Part shown: positions 1 to 8,337 of the stretch, piece by piece | Position numbering within the stretch: position 1 is the first letter of the stretch | Layout: every line of letters starts with the position of its first letter | Source of the DNA: Cellulosimicrobium composti | GTDB taxonomy: Bacteria; Actinomycetota; Actinomycetes; Actinomycetales; Cellulomonadaceae | DNA length: 64,000 nt | Direction: 5' to 3' | Assembly (NCBI RefSeq): GCF_009711085.1 | Contig: NZ_WMKA01000012.1 | Coordinates: forward strand, 30,881 to 94,880 | The notes under the pieces: model-generated | What the model was told of the DNA's origin: nothing | Database searches by the model: none | Seen by the model: only the letters and a program-made list of their open reading frames with translations | Program-made: the position numbers and the translations under genes

Positions 1-650
1 GCGAGCTCGCGCGCGGCACGGTCCCACGCGCCGGAGGCGACGAGCGTCTTGTCGACACCGATGCGCAGGACCGGCCGGTCCTGGACGATCGGGACGTCGT
101 CGGCACCGAGGATGCCGGCGCGCTGCGCGGGCACGCGGCTCACCGCGAGCCGGTCACCCTGGCCGAGCTCGGGGACGAGCACGTCCGGCTCCCACACGAC
201 GTCCCACGCCCCGGGCCCGTCCTCGCCCTTGCCGGCCTCGGCGAACGTCAGCTCCGCCGTCGTCGTGTACTCCCACGCCTGGTCGCCGCCCACGTCCCAG
301 CGGTAGGCGAGGGTCGCCGTCGCGCGGTCCCCGGCGTCGTCGCCCTCCTCCACGACGTCGACCGTCGTGACCTCGACCGTCCGCTCGTACGCCGAGAGCG
401 GCTCGAGCACCGCCTCGAGGTGGCCCTGCACGTCCTTCGCCGCGCCGTTGCGGAACTCGAGGCCGGTCACGTCACCCGCCTCGATGCCCCGCGCCAGCGC
501 GGCCGCGGCGTCCTGCGCCTCCGGGCGGTCGGGCGTGCACGCCGCGAGGGGCAGGGCCAGGACGGGGGCGAGCGCCGCGGCGGTCATCCAGCGGGCAGCC
601 CGCCGGCCTCGCCTGGTCGTCCGGCCGTGGTCGTGCGCGCCGATGCTCAC
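1..650 (-). CDS. Class B penicillin-binding protein, MecA-N-type (5' end only)
   Basis: Runs off the left edge, so only the first 216 codons are present. The frame opens with GTG at 650. An N-terminal basic stretch and hydrophobic segment end in a lipobox-like LPLAAC with Cys about residue 38. An NTF2-like/MecA_N-type domain follows (about 45-160, with EFRNG and the alternating DV-RATATLAYRWD pattern). Then comes the linker pattern found before PBP dimerisation domains (VPAQRAGILGADDVPIVQDRP). The transpeptidase domain with SxxK would lie outside the window. Such proteins cross-link peptidoglycan at the outer face of the membrane. Assignment rests on overall pattern and domain order, so the family is fairly sure and the subtype is not. 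Confidence 0.72.
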   Translation of the reverse strand, partial: MSIGAHDHGRTTRRGRRAARWMTAAALAPVLALPLAACTPDRPEAQDAAAALARGIEAGDVTGLEFRNGAAKDVQGHLEAVLEPLSAYERTVEVTTVDVVEEGDDAGDRATATLAYRWDVGGDQAWEYTTTAELTFAEAGKGEDGPGAWDVVWEPDVLVPELGQGDRLAVSRVPAQRAGILGADDVPIVQDRPVLRIGVDKTLVASGAWDRAAREL

Positions 651-701
651 TCGCTGCTCCCCTGCTCCGTGCCGTTCGGGACGGGAGGGACGCTACCCGA
701 C

Positions 702-728
702 GCCCCGGACGTGCCGGACGTCCGGGGC
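702..728. terminator. GC-rich hairpin between lipoprotein gene and PBP gene
   Basis: A perfect 11-bp inverted repeat (702-712 with 718-728, arm GCCCCGGACGT) closes a 5-base loop. It lies 57 bases downstream of the lipoprotein stop and upstream of the PBP start, so it probably ends or weakens transcription of the WXG/lipoprotein operon. There is no T-tract, as is common in high-GC actinobacteria. Confidence 0.5.
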
Positions 729-784
729 GAACCGGCCCCGTTCGTCCCCGGCTTCTTCACGTCCGGCGCCTCCCGGCGGCGGCG

Positions 785-1459
785 TCAGTCCGGGGTGACC
801 GGGCTGACGGCGTACCAGAGGCGGATGCTCTCGTCGCCGCCGGGCCCGGGCTCGTGGCTGATCTGGACGGACGTCACGACGTCGCCGTTCGACCCGTTGA
901 TGCCGGTGCGCTCGCGCGTGCCCCCCGCGCGCGAGGCGTCGAGCGACGCGGGCAGCTCGTCGAGCCACCGGTCGACCTGCGAGCGAGGGAAGCCGAGGAC
1001 CTCGGCGTCGGCGACGAGCTGGTCGTGCACCGCCTGCGCGCCGGAGAGGGTGCGGAACACGTTGATCGTGCTCACGTAGCCGCGGCGGGGCTGGATCGTC
1101 AGCTCCTCGGCCGTCGTCGTCCACGTGCCGTCGGGGAGGACCAGCTCGACCTCGGCGGCGCCGCCGGGCACCTGCACGACGGCCATCGACTCGCCCAGCC
1201 CCACCGACTCCGCGGTGATCGGCCTGCTCACGTCCCAGCGCACGGTCTCGCCCCTCTCGATGTCGTCGATCGTCGTCCCGGTCCCGCCGCCCGACGGCGT
1301 CCCGCCCGTCGCCGTGCTCGTCCCACCCGTGGCCGGGTCGTCCGGGCCGCCGAACGAGACCGAGCACGCGGTCAGCGCGAGCGACCCGGCGAGCAGGAGG
1401 GGGACGACGGCGGCCCGCGCCGCCGCCCGTCGTCGCCCGCGCCCACCGGCCGGGCTCAC
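785..1459 (-). CDS. Lipoprotein, coupled to the WXG100-headed protein
   Basis: 224 residues if it starts at the GTG at 1459, which overlaps the upstream stop as GTGA; an in-frame ATG at 1480 is a less likely start. It has a lipoprotein signal (RRRAAAR, hydrophobic stretch, LTAC with Cys about residue 32) and a Gly/Thr/Ser-rich spacer to about residue 60. A soluble domain of about 160 residues follows, which I do not recognise. It contains VPGGAAEVELVLPDGTW and a C-terminal LWYAVSPVTPD. The protein should be anchored to the outer membrane face. Translational coupling to the WXG gene suggests they work together, for example as secreted effector and membrane-anchored immunity protein. That role is inference from context. 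Confidence 0.75.
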   Translation of the reverse strand: MSPAGGRGRRRAAARAAVVPLLLAGSLALTACSVSFGGPDDPATGGTSTATGGTPSGGGTGTTIDDIERGETVRWDVSRPITAESVGLGESMAVVQVPGGAAEVELVLPDGTWTTTAEELTIQPRRGYVSTINVFRTLSGAQAVHDQLVADAEVLGFPRSQVDRWLDELPASLDASRAGGTRERTGINGSNGDVVTSVQISHEPGPGGDESIRLWYAVSPVTPD

Positions 1460-2955
1460 TGGTCCACGTCCACGTCCCACTCGGTCAGTCTGTCAAGGAT
1501 GCGCCCGATGCGTGCGGGGTTGGTGAGGCGGTACTCGTCGATCCGCTCCGACACGTCCGTGCCGATGATCTCCGCCGCACGGTCCGGCTGCTGGGTGATG
1601 AGCTCCTGGTACGCGGGGAGCGTGTCGTTCGCGATGTAGTCCCAGCGCGTCGCCTGGTCGGCGATGTTGCCCCCGGGGAACGGCGTCCCGACCGTCACGG
1701 TGCCCTGCACGGGGTTGTCGAACGAGATGCCGGTGAACGGGATACCGATGCTCTCGGGGCCGGGCGTCTCCACGCGCACCGTGAACGGGTCGTGCTGCGC
1801 GTACGTCCCCGCGCCCTCGATGGACGGCTCGCCCACGAGCGTCATGAGGTACGTGAATGCCTCGCCCGTGACCGGGTGGTCGCGCATGGTCTGCCAGTCG
1901 TCGGCGATGATCTGGTTCTGCTCGCGCCACAGCAGGGCGGTGTTGCCGTCCGCGAGCGCCTGCGCGTCGCCCGCGCGGCCGGCCTCGACGTCGGCCCACG
2001 CCTGGTACGCGGCGTCGTCGATGACGCCCGCCTCGAGCAGCCGCTCCATCTCCTCCAGGCCGCCGGACAGGTACGCCTCGTGCATGACGGCCTGGTCGAC
2101 GAAGATCTCGCGCTGCATCGACAGGAACTGGTTCTCGTAGAACGCGAGCTCGGCGTCGGACATCTCCGCGATCGCCTCGAGCGCCGCCCGGTCGACGCCC
2201 GGCGGGAGGTGCTCCGCCCCGGCGGCGACGGCCTGTGCGACCTGCCGCATCTGGTCGAGGTCGAAGAACCCGGCGGCGAAGGACGGCCCGATCATCGCGG
2301 CCATCCCCGCCCACTGCATCCACGGGTTGTCGAGGTAGAGCTCGCCGTAGTACGTGTAGACGTCCTCGATGATCTCCCGGTTGGCCGACGCCCCGGCGGA
2401 CGGGTCCCAGTCGGCGAAGTCGAACCCCGCCTCCCCCGCGGCGACGCGCGTCCAGTGCGCGACGGCGAGGTCGGCGAATCCCGGCGAGTCCGGGTCGACG
2501 CCGAGGCGCACCATCTGCGCGTAGAGCGCCGCGACCTGCGCGTCGCTCGCGTTCGCGAGCCACTCGGCGCGCTCGGCGGCGTCCATCGCCCCCCACTCGC
2601 CGGGCGTGGGCGTCGCGACGGGCGACGGCGCACCACCGCCGGGACCGGCCCCGGGCCCCCCGGTGCCGCCGGGGCCGCCGCCCGTGTCGTTGCTCGCGGA
2701 CTCCTGCTGGTCGGCGTCGGCGGCGAGCTGGTCGGCCGCCGCGTCGAGGAGGCTCGCGGTGCTCGCGAGCGACGGGCCGAGGGTCGAGGCCCACTCGCGG
2801 CGGAACTCCGCGGCGTCGGGGCCCTCCCACCGGGTGGCCGCGTCGACGACGGACGTCACCTGCGCGCGGTGGGTCCGCAGCGTGTCGGCGCCGGCCCGCA
2901 GCCCGGAGGCGAGCGCGCGCAGGGCTCGGACGTCGGCGCCCCACATCCCGCTCAT
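1456..2955 (-). CDS. WXG100-headed protein with large unknown C-terminal domain
   Basis: 499 residues, starting at an ATG preceded by GAGAGGAGG. Residues 1-95 look like a WXG100/ESX hairpin: two amphipathic helices joined by WEG at 43-45, then a Gly/Pro-rich linker (about 92-125). The remaining 370 residues are mainly acidic and predicted helical (EIIEDVYTYYGELYLDNPW, FLSMQREIFVDQAVMHEAY) with a more beta-like stretch near 380-430. I recognise no catalytic motif. WXG100 modules mark substrates of type VII secretion, and fusion to a long C-terminal domain is typical of LXG/WXG effectors. No secretion ATPase or membrane component is nearby, so export would depend on genes elsewhere. Ends in a GTGA overlap with the lipoprotein gene. 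Confidence 0.8.
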   Translation of the reverse strand: MSGMWGADVRALRALASGLRAGADTLRTHRAQVTSVVDAATRWEGPDAAEFRREWASTLGPSLASTASLLDAAADQLAADADQQESASNDTGGGPGGTGGPGAGPGGGAPSPVATPTPGEWGAMDAAERAEWLANASDAQVAALYAQMVRLGVDPDSPGFADLAVAHWTRVAAGEAGFDFADWDPSAGASANREIIEDVYTYYGELYLDNPWMQWAGMAAMIGPSFAAGFFDLDQMRQVAQAVAAGAEHLPPGVDRAALEAIAEMSDAELAFYENQFLSMQREIFVDQAVMHEAYLSGGLEEMERLLEAGVIDDAAYQAWADVEAGRAGDAQALADGNTALLWREQNQIIADDWQTMRDHPVTGEAFTYLMTLVGEPSIEGAGTYAQHDPFTVRVETPGPESIGIPFTGISFDNPVQGTVTVGTPFPGGNIADQATRWDYIANDTLPAYQELITQQPDRAAEIIGTDVSERIDEYRLTNPARIGRILDRLTEWDVDVDQ

Positions 2956-3142
2956 GCCGCCTCCTCTCGCAGCCGCGCGTCCCCTCGCGCGCGCGTCGAC
3001 AGCCTCGTCACGGACGGTCGCACGCCGACGCTACGCGGCACCCGCGCGTGCCGCGATGGGGAGCGCTGCCCATGCCCGGCAGGTGCGGGGCGGGTCTTCC
3101 GCGTAGCCTCGTCGGAGACGTTCCGGACGAGATCCCCGAGCG

Positions 3143-3754
3143 ATGACGACCACGCGGACGCAACGAGGACTGGACCGCGTCGTGAGCTTCACCGACGCGG
3201 CGGTGGCGATCGCCATCACGCTGCTCGTCCTGCCGCTCGTCGACCTCGCGGCGACCGAGGACGTCTCGTCCGTGCGCGAGGTGTTCGCGGAGCACTGGTC
3301 GTCGTTCCTCGCGTTCGCCGTCACGTTCGCGGTGATCGGCCGGTTCTGGGTCGTGCACCACCGGCTGTTCGAGTCGCTGCAGGACTACTCGCCCGCGCTC
3401 CTCGTCGTGAACCTCGTGTGGATCGCCGGCATCGCGTTCTTCCCGTTCTCCGCGCAGCTCGTCGCCGACGTGTCGGACGACGACCCGACGTCCGTGGCGG
3501 TCTACGTCGGGACCATGGTCGTGGTGTCGACGTGCCTCGGGACGATGGCGTGGATCGTGTCACGGCACCCCGGGCTGGAGCGGGCCGACGTCCGCGGCTC
3601 CGTCCGGGTGCGCCACTCGCTCGTGCCGACCGGGCTCCTCGTCGTCGCGCTGCTGCTCGCCCTGCTCGTCCCCGCGGGCGGGCTGCTCTGGCTCCTGCTG
3701 CTCCTCCTCACCGGCCCCGTGGGCCGCCTGGTCGACCGGGCGCTCGACCGCTGA
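3143..3754 (+). CDS. TMEM175/DUF1211-family membrane protein
   Basis: 203 residues with five or six hydrophobic segments. The N-terminus carries the family signature as RVVSFTDAAVAIAITLLVLP (about residues 12-31), matching the RxxxFSD-type filter helix of bacterial TMEM175 proteins, with Thr instead of Ser. Bacterial members form potassium-permeable channels. It is a single gene divergent from the WXG operon. A TAGCCT box at 3107-3112 could be its -10 element. No partner gene adjoins it, so its physiological role is open. Confidence 0.82.
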   Translation: MTTTRTQRGLDRVVSFTDAAVAIAITLLVLPLVDLAATEDVSSVREVFAEHWSSFLAFAVTFAVIGRFWVVHHRLFESLQDYSPALLVVNLVWIAGIAFFPFSAQLVADVSDDDPTSVAVYVGTMVVVSTCLGTMAWIVSRHPGLERADVRGSVRVRHSLVPTGLLVVALLLALLVPAGGLLWLLLLLLTGPVGRLVDRALDR

Positions 3755-3771
3755 CCGGCCGGACCGGCGCG

Positions 3772-4986
3772 CTACCCGCGCAGGGACGCGCCCATGCGCG
3801 CGACGGCCTCGGCGAGGACGTCGACGTTCGTCGCCAGGTTGAGCCGCACGTGCCCCTCCCCTCCCGACCCGAACCGGCGCCCGTCCTCCAGGGCGACGCG
3901 CGCCCGGTCCAGGAACCAGGCGCGCGGGTCGCGGCCCGCGTCGCCGGGAAGGCCGCGCGCGTCGATCCACGCGAGGTACGTCGCGTCGCCGGGTCGGTAC
4001 CGGGCGTCGGGCAGGTGCTCGGCGAGCAGGTCCGCGAGCAGCCACGCGTTGCGCTCGACGCCCGCGAGCACGGCGTCGAGCCACGCCTCGCCGTGCTCGA
4101 GCGCCGCCACGTGCGCGAGCACGGCGACGTGCTGGACGCCGTGGCTCGCCTCCTCGGGGATGCGGCGCAGGTCGTCCACGGCCCCCGGCCCGGCGACGGC
4201 CGCAGCGGCCTTGAGACCCGGGAGGTTCCACGCCTTGGACGCCGAGACGATCGCGACGGCGGTCTCCGCGCCCGGGACGGCGAGGAGCGGCGTGTGGGTC
4301 GTCGTAGGTCGGCCGTCGAGCCCGGGCCGGGTGAGCGGCGCGTGGATCTCGTCGGCGACGACGCGCACCCCGTAGCGCGCCGCGAGCGCGAGCGCCGCCT
4401 CGAGCTCGGCGGGCGTGTGCGTCGTGCCGGTGGGGTTCTGCGGGTTGCACACGAGCCAGACGGCGCGGCGCCCGCTGCCGGGTCCGCGATCGTTCGCGGC
4501 GACGCCGGTCGCGTCGGCGAACGCGCGCTCGAGCGCGTCGAGGTCGAGCCGCCCGTCGGCGCCGAGCGGCGCCTCGACGACGCGGCGCCCCTCGTTCCAC
4601 GTGAAACCGTAGAACGGCGGGTAGACGGGCGGGTTCACGACGACCGCGTCACCCGGCCCGGTGAGCACGCGCAGCACCTCGACGACCGCGATCATGACGT
4701 CGGGCAGCGTGCGCGACGTCGTCGCGTCGAGGGCCCAGCCCCACCGGCGTTCGGCGAACCGCGCGTACGCCTCGGCGTACGTCGTGCCGACGTCGTACCC
4801 GGTGTCGCCCGCGCGCAGGGCCGCGGTCACGGCGTCCACCACCGCCTCGCACGGTGAGACGTCCATCTCCGCGACGAAGAGCGGCAGCACGTCCGGGTCG
4901 AACGCGCGCCACTTCACCGACGTGCGGCGGCGCAGCTCGTCGAGCGTGTGGACGTCCAGCGGCGTGTCGCGGGGGCTCAGGTCCAT
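3772..4986 (-). CDS. MalY/PatB-type PLP aminotransferase (probable cystathionine beta-lyase)
   Basis: 404 residues, fold type I PLP enzyme. NPQNPTG lies at 181-187, DEIHAPL at 212-218, and the PLP Schiff-base lysine in SASKAWNLPG is K251. A conserved Arg (HVRLNLAT) near the C-terminus would bind the substrate carboxylate. This is the MalY/PatB class, whose members cleave cystathionine or other cysteine conjugates by beta-elimination. The start is fixed by a leaderless promoter: TAGCCT at 4998-4993, six bases, then ATG at 4986. It is convergent with the TMEM175-like gene and appears monocistronic. Confidence 0.88.
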   Translation of the reverse strand: MDLSPRDTPLDVHTLDELRRRTSVKWRAFDPDVLPLFVAEMDVSPCEAVVDAVTAALRAGDTGYDVGTTYAEAYARFAERRWGWALDATTSRTLPDVMIAVVEVLRVLTGPGDAVVVNPPVYPPFYGFTWNEGRRVVEAPLGADGRLDLDALERAFADATGVAANDRGPGSGRRAVWLVCNPQNPTGTTHTPAELEAALALAARYGVRVVADEIHAPLTRPGLDGRPTTTHTPLLAVPGAETAVAIVSASKAWNLPGLKAAAAVAGPGAVDDLRRIPEEASHGVQHVAVLAHVAALEHGEAWLDAVLAGVERNAWLLADLLAEHLPDARYRPGDATYLAWIDARGLPGDAGRDPRAWFLDRARVALEDGRRFGSGGEGHVRLNLATNVDVLAEAVARMGASLRG

Positions 4987-4992
4987 CTCGTC

Positions 4993-4998
4993 AGGCTA
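4993..4998 (-). promoter_or_regulatory. -10 box of leaderless promoter for the MalY-type gene
   Basis: TAGCCT followed by exactly six bases and the ATG at 4986, so transcription would begin at or next to the start codon. No Shine-Dalgarno sequence is present. The same spacing recurs before at least seven other genes here. Confidence 0.6.
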
Positions 4999-5091
4999 CG
5001 AACCCGCACACCGCCCCTCCGTCAGCGCCACGTCGCCGGGCGTGTCCACCGACGTGCGGGCGCGGGGTCACCGGGACGACGACGCCGGGTC

Positions 5092-5808
5092 TCAGCCCTC
5101 GTCGCGAGCCGACGCCCCGCGGCCCGTGCGCGCGTGGGCCGGGCCGGCGTCGTCGTTGACCCAGCGCCACACGCGCGTCACGACGAACCACACGACCGCC
5201 GCGGCGACGACCGCGATCACGACCTTCTGCAGGACGCCCGCGTACTGCTCCACGACGTGCCAGCGCTCGCCGAGCGCGTACCCGGCGTAGACGAAGATCG
5301 TGTTCCACACGGCGCTGCCCGTGGCGGACAGCGCGGCGAACTTCCACAGCGGCATGCGCTCGACCCCGGCCGGGATCGAGATGAGGCTGCGGAAGATGGG
5401 GATGAAGCGGCCGAAGAAGACCGTCGCGCCGCCGTGGCGGAGGAAGAACTGCTCGGTGCGGTCCACGTCCTCGACCTTGACGAGCGGGAGCCGCTCCGCG
5501 ATCCAGCGCGTGCGCTCGCGTCCGACTACCGCGCCGACCGCGTAGAGCGCGAGCGCGCCGACGACCGACCCCGCCGTCGTCCACAGGATCGCCTCGACGA
5601 GGCCGAAGCTGCCCTGGCTCGCCGTGAAGCCGGCGAGCGGCAGGATGATCTCGCTCGGCAGCGGTGGGAACAGGTTCTCGAGCGCGATCGCGATCGCGGC
5701 GCCGACGGGGCCCAGCGTCTCCATGAGGCCGACCGCCCACCCGGCGACGCCGTCGAGCGCGGGCTCCGCCGCCGAGGCAGCGGGGAGGGCGAGCAGTTCT
5801 GAGGGCAC
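5092..5808 (-). CDS. DedA family (VTT domain) membrane protein
   Basis: 238 residues from a GTG start. Family marks are ENLFPPLPSEIILPLAGF (about 44-61), GRFIPIFRSLISIPAG (about 133-148) and several hydrophobic segments, the last near 190-210, followed by a charged tail. DedA proteins are polytopic inner-membrane proteins linked to lipid carrier flipping, envelope integrity and proton-motive-force homeostasis. A TAGGCT box at 5822-5817 lies eight bases before the start and suggests a nearly leaderless transcript. Neighbours are unrelated. Confidence 0.9.
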   Translation of the reverse strand: MPSELLALPAASAAEPALDGVAGWAVGLMETLGPVGAAIAIALENLFPPLPSEIILPLAGFTASQGSFGLVEAILWTTAGSVVGALALYAVGAVVGRERTRWIAERLPLVKVEDVDRTEQFFLRHGGATVFFGRFIPIFRSLISIPAGVERMPLWKFAALSATGSAVWNTIFVYAGYALGERWHVVEQYAGVLQKVVIAVVAAAVVWFVVTRVWRWVNDDAGPAHARTGRGASARDEG

Positions 5809-5945
5809 GGCTCACGAGCCTAGGCGAGCGACCGTAGGCGTGGAGCGGCGAGGAGCCTGAGACCGTGTGGAGGTCTCGTGGGAGCGTCGGGGAGCGTCGT
5901 CGCACCGAGGTTCGGCGCGACGAGGACCGCGCGGGGATCGCGCCG

Positions 5946-7130
5946 TCAGCCCCGCACGAGCGCGTCGATCCACCGGACGGGCGGCCACGCGCCGGACTCG
6001 TCGTTCGCCAGGACGGCGACCGTGACGCCCGGCGCGGCGGCGGGCGGCAGCGCCGCCGCGCCGTCGTCCACGCCGCCGGCCACCCCCGCGCCTGCGGCCG
6101 GGTAGTGGCGCAGCATCGCGCTCACGCCCGTGTTGATGCCCTCCTTGTACGCCGACCGCACCGACCCGTCGGCGTAGAGCTCGAACTCGAGCCCGAACCC
6201 GTAGTGCACGCTCGCCGCGCGCTCGGCCGACGGCGCGTCCTTGTCGTCGGTCTCGTCGGTGTCGGCGTCGTCGTGCTTGACCTGCGGGGTGAGGAACGCG
6301 CGCGTGAGGTCGGGCGGGAGGAGCTCGCCCGCGCGCACCGCAGCCCAGAACCGGGTGAGGTCGCGCGCGGTGACGTGCGCGCCGCCGTCGGGCGAGCCGA
6401 CGGGCGGGTACGAGTAGATGTTCTGCCGCCACCCGGTGACGCGGCCGGGGTCGGCCGCGTCGGCGCGGACGGGCTCCCAGCCCTCCGCGACGTCCGGCTC
6501 GGCCTCGTCCATGCGGAAGAACCCGGAGCGGTCCATGCCCGCCCGCGCGAACACGTGCTCGCGGACGTGGTCGCGGTACGTGGTCCCGGTGACGGCCTCC
6601 AGCGCGAGCCCCGCGAGCACGAAGCCGACGTTGCAGTACCGGCAGCCCTCGCCGGGCGGGAAGTTCGGCTCCTTGTGGACGAACCCCGGCAGGAAGTCCG
6701 CCGTCCGCGTCACCGAGTAGCTCGGCCGGTCCACCCACAGCGCCTCGTACGACTCGCCCGCCTCCTCGTCCGCGTCGTCGGCGATGCCGGACGTGTGGGT
6801 GAGCAGGTGCCGGATCGTCACCTCGCGCGGGATCGTCGTGCCCGCGAGGTCCACGTGGTCGTGGACGCGGTCGTCGAGCCCGAGGCGGCCGTCGCCGACG
6901 ACCTGGAGCACCGCGACCGCCGTGAAGAGCTTGGTCACGGAGGCGACGTCGAACCGGGTGCTCGGTCGCACGGGCACGCCCCAGCGTCGCGACGCGAGGC
7001 CGTACGCACGCTCGAAGACTTCCGCGCCGTCGCGCTCGATCCGGACGACGCCCGAGAACGCGTCGGCGTCGGCCGCGGCGCGCAGGCGGGCGTCGAGGTC
7101 GGCGAGGGCGGCGTCGTCCAGGGTGGTCAT
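5946..7130 (-). CDS. Beta-lactamase-family serine hydrolase
   Basis: 394 residues from the ATG at 7130. An in-frame ATG 60 bases upstream lies beyond the promoter and is less likely. The catalytic SxxK is SVTK in FDVASVTKLFTAVAVLQ (about residue 73). The YxN element is probably YCN in CRYCNVGF, and HLLTHTSGI is the usual class C-like motif. A short Asp/Glu-rich insertion (DDADTDETDDKDA) sits before the last third. There is no signal peptide, so it is probably cytoplasmic. Members include esterases, D-aminopeptidases and penicillin-binding-like hydrolases; substrate unknown. A TACGGT box with a six-base spacer fixes the start. Confidence 0.82.
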   Translation of the reverse strand: MTTLDDAALADLDARLRAAADADAFSGVVRIERDGAEVFERAYGLASRRWGVPVRPSTRFDVASVTKLFTAVAVLQVVGDGRLGLDDRVHDHVDLAGTTIPREVTIRHLLTHTSGIADDADEEAGESYEALWVDRPSYSVTRTADFLPGFVHKEPNFPPGEGCRYCNVGFVLAGLALEAVTGTTYRDHVREHVFARAGMDRSGFFRMDEAEPDVAEGWEPVRADAADPGRVTGWRQNIYSYPPVGSPDGGAHVTARDLTRFWAAVRAGELLPPDLTRAFLTPQVKHDDADTDETDDKDAPSAERAASVHYGFGLEFELYADGSVRSAYKEGINTGVSAMLRHYPAAGAGVAGGVDDGAAALPPAAAPGVTVAVLANDESGAWPPVRWIDALVRG

Positions 7131-7136
7131 GCCTCG

Positions 7137-7142
7137 ACCGTA
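7137..7142 (-). promoter_or_regulatory. -10 box, leaderless promoter of the serine hydrolase
   Basis: TACGGT, six bases, ATG at 7130. It is divergent from an identical TACGGT-N6-ATG arrangement on the other strand about 100 bases away. Confidence 0.6.
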
Positions 7143-7240
7143 GGTCGGGGCGGCCGCGCCGGGCCACGGCTTTGCCGCCGGCCCCGGCACCTCCTCGGCG
7201 CCCGGTCGCGCCGTCGTGCCTGGTGAGAGCGCTGTCAGGG

Positions 7241-7246
7241 TACGGT
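7241..7246 (+). promoter_or_regulatory. -10 box, leaderless promoter of the LLM oxidoreductase
   Basis: TACGGT, then six bases and the ATG at 7253. No Shine-Dalgarno sequence lies between, so the mRNA probably starts at the AUG. Confidence 0.6.
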
Positions 7247-7252
7247 CTCGGC

Positions 7253-8275
7253 ATGGCGACCTCGACCCCCGCGCTCGGCGTGGTCCTCCCGCGCGACCTG
7301 CCCGCCGACCGCATCGTGCCGTTCGCGCGCCGTGCCGAGGAGGTGGGTCTCGACGAGCTGTGGGTCGTCGAGGACCTCGCGTTCCACGGCGGGATCGCGC
7401 AGGCCGCGACGGTCCTCGCGACGACGCGGCGGCTGACGGTGGGCATCGGGATCCTGCCGGCCGCGACGCGCGCGCCGTCGACCACCGCGATGGAGGCCGC
7501 GACGCTCGCGGCCCTGCACCCGGGTCGCCTGCACCTCGGGATCGGTCACGGCATGCCGGCCTGGATGCGGCAGATCGGCGTCTGGCCGGCGAGCCCCCTC
7601 GCGATGCTCGCGGAGACCACCTCGGCCGTGCGGGCCCTGCTGCGCGGCGAGCGCGTCACCGTCGCGGGGCGCTACGTGACGGCCGACGACGTCGCGCTGC
7701 ACGCCCCGCCCGCGTCGCCGCCGCCCGTGCTCACCGGCGTGCGCGGACCGCGCTCGCTCGAGGTCTCGGGGCGCGTCGCCGACGGGACGATCCTCGACAT
7801 GCCCGTCACCCCGGAGTACCTCGCCGTCGCGCGCGCCGCGATCGACGCCGGGCGCACGTCGGCCGGTGCCGCCGCCCCGCCCGCGCACCGAGTCGTCGCG
7901 TTCTCGACGGGCGCCGTGCACGACGACGCGGCCACGGCGCGCGCCGCCGTCCGGCCGTCGCTCGGCGTCCTGGGCGAGCCCGACTGGGCCGCCCAGATCG
8001 ACCCGCTGCCGTTCGCCGCCGACTTCCGCGCGCTGCGCGACACGAGCGGATCGCCGGACGCGTTCGGCGCCGCGATGCCCGGCGCGTGGGTCGACGCGCT
8101 CGCCGTCGTCGGCACGCCCGACGCCGTGCGCGCGCGGCTCGCCGAGCTGGGTTCGCACGGGGTGTCGAGCGTCGTCCTCGTGCCGACGAGCCCGGACCCC
8201 GCGCGACCCGACGACCCGTTCGCGGCGCTCGACGCGCTGGCTGCCGTGACCGCGCCGCCCACGGGCTCGGCGTAG
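7253..8275 (+). CDS. LLM-class (luciferase-like) flavin-dependent oxidoreductase
   Basis: 340 residues; the ATG at 7253 is chosen because of the TACGGT-N6-ATG leaderless promoter, and an upstream in-frame extension would overlap the promoter. The protein has the TIM-barrel luciferase pattern: GLDELWVVEDL (about 31-41), TVGIGILPA, AALHPGRLHLGIGHGMP and PVLTGVRGPRSLEVSGRVADG. Members use FMN or coenzyme F420 to oxidise or reduce small molecules; cofactor and substrate cannot be told from sequence. It stands alone. Confidence 0.87.
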   Translation: MATSTPALGVVLPRDLPADRIVPFARRAEEVGLDELWVVEDLAFHGGIAQAATVLATTRRLTVGIGILPAATRAPSTTAMEAATLAALHPGRLHLGIGHGMPAWMRQIGVWPASPLAMLAETTSAVRALLRGERVTVAGRYVTADDVALHAPPASPPPVLTGVRGPRSLEVSGRVADGTILDMPVTPEYLAVARAAIDAGRTSAGAAAPPAHRVVAFSTGAVHDDAATARAAVRPSLGVLGEPDWAAQIDPLPFAADFRALRDTSGSPDAFGAAMPGAWVDALAVVGTPDAVRARLAELGSHGVSSVVLVPTSPDPARPDDPFAALDALAAVTAPPTGSA

Positions 8276-8311
8276 CGCGAAGGACCCCGGGGGCTCGGAC
8301 CGTCGGCGGGG

Positions 8312-8335
8312 GTCACGAGGTCACGAGGTCACGAG
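8312..8335. repeat. Three tandem copies of an 8-bp unit
   Basis: GTCACGAG is repeated exactly three times, followed by a partial fourth (GGTCAC), ending just beyond the stop codon of the minus-strand membrane protein gene. A short slippage-prone repeat; no function assigned. Confidence 0.8.
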
Positions 8336-8337
8336 GG

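Noticed and set aside
1792..4857. Plus-strand open frame of 1021 codons through the WXG, TMEM175 and MalY region
   Set aside because: Overlaps three well-supported genes in other frames and has no recognisable domain.
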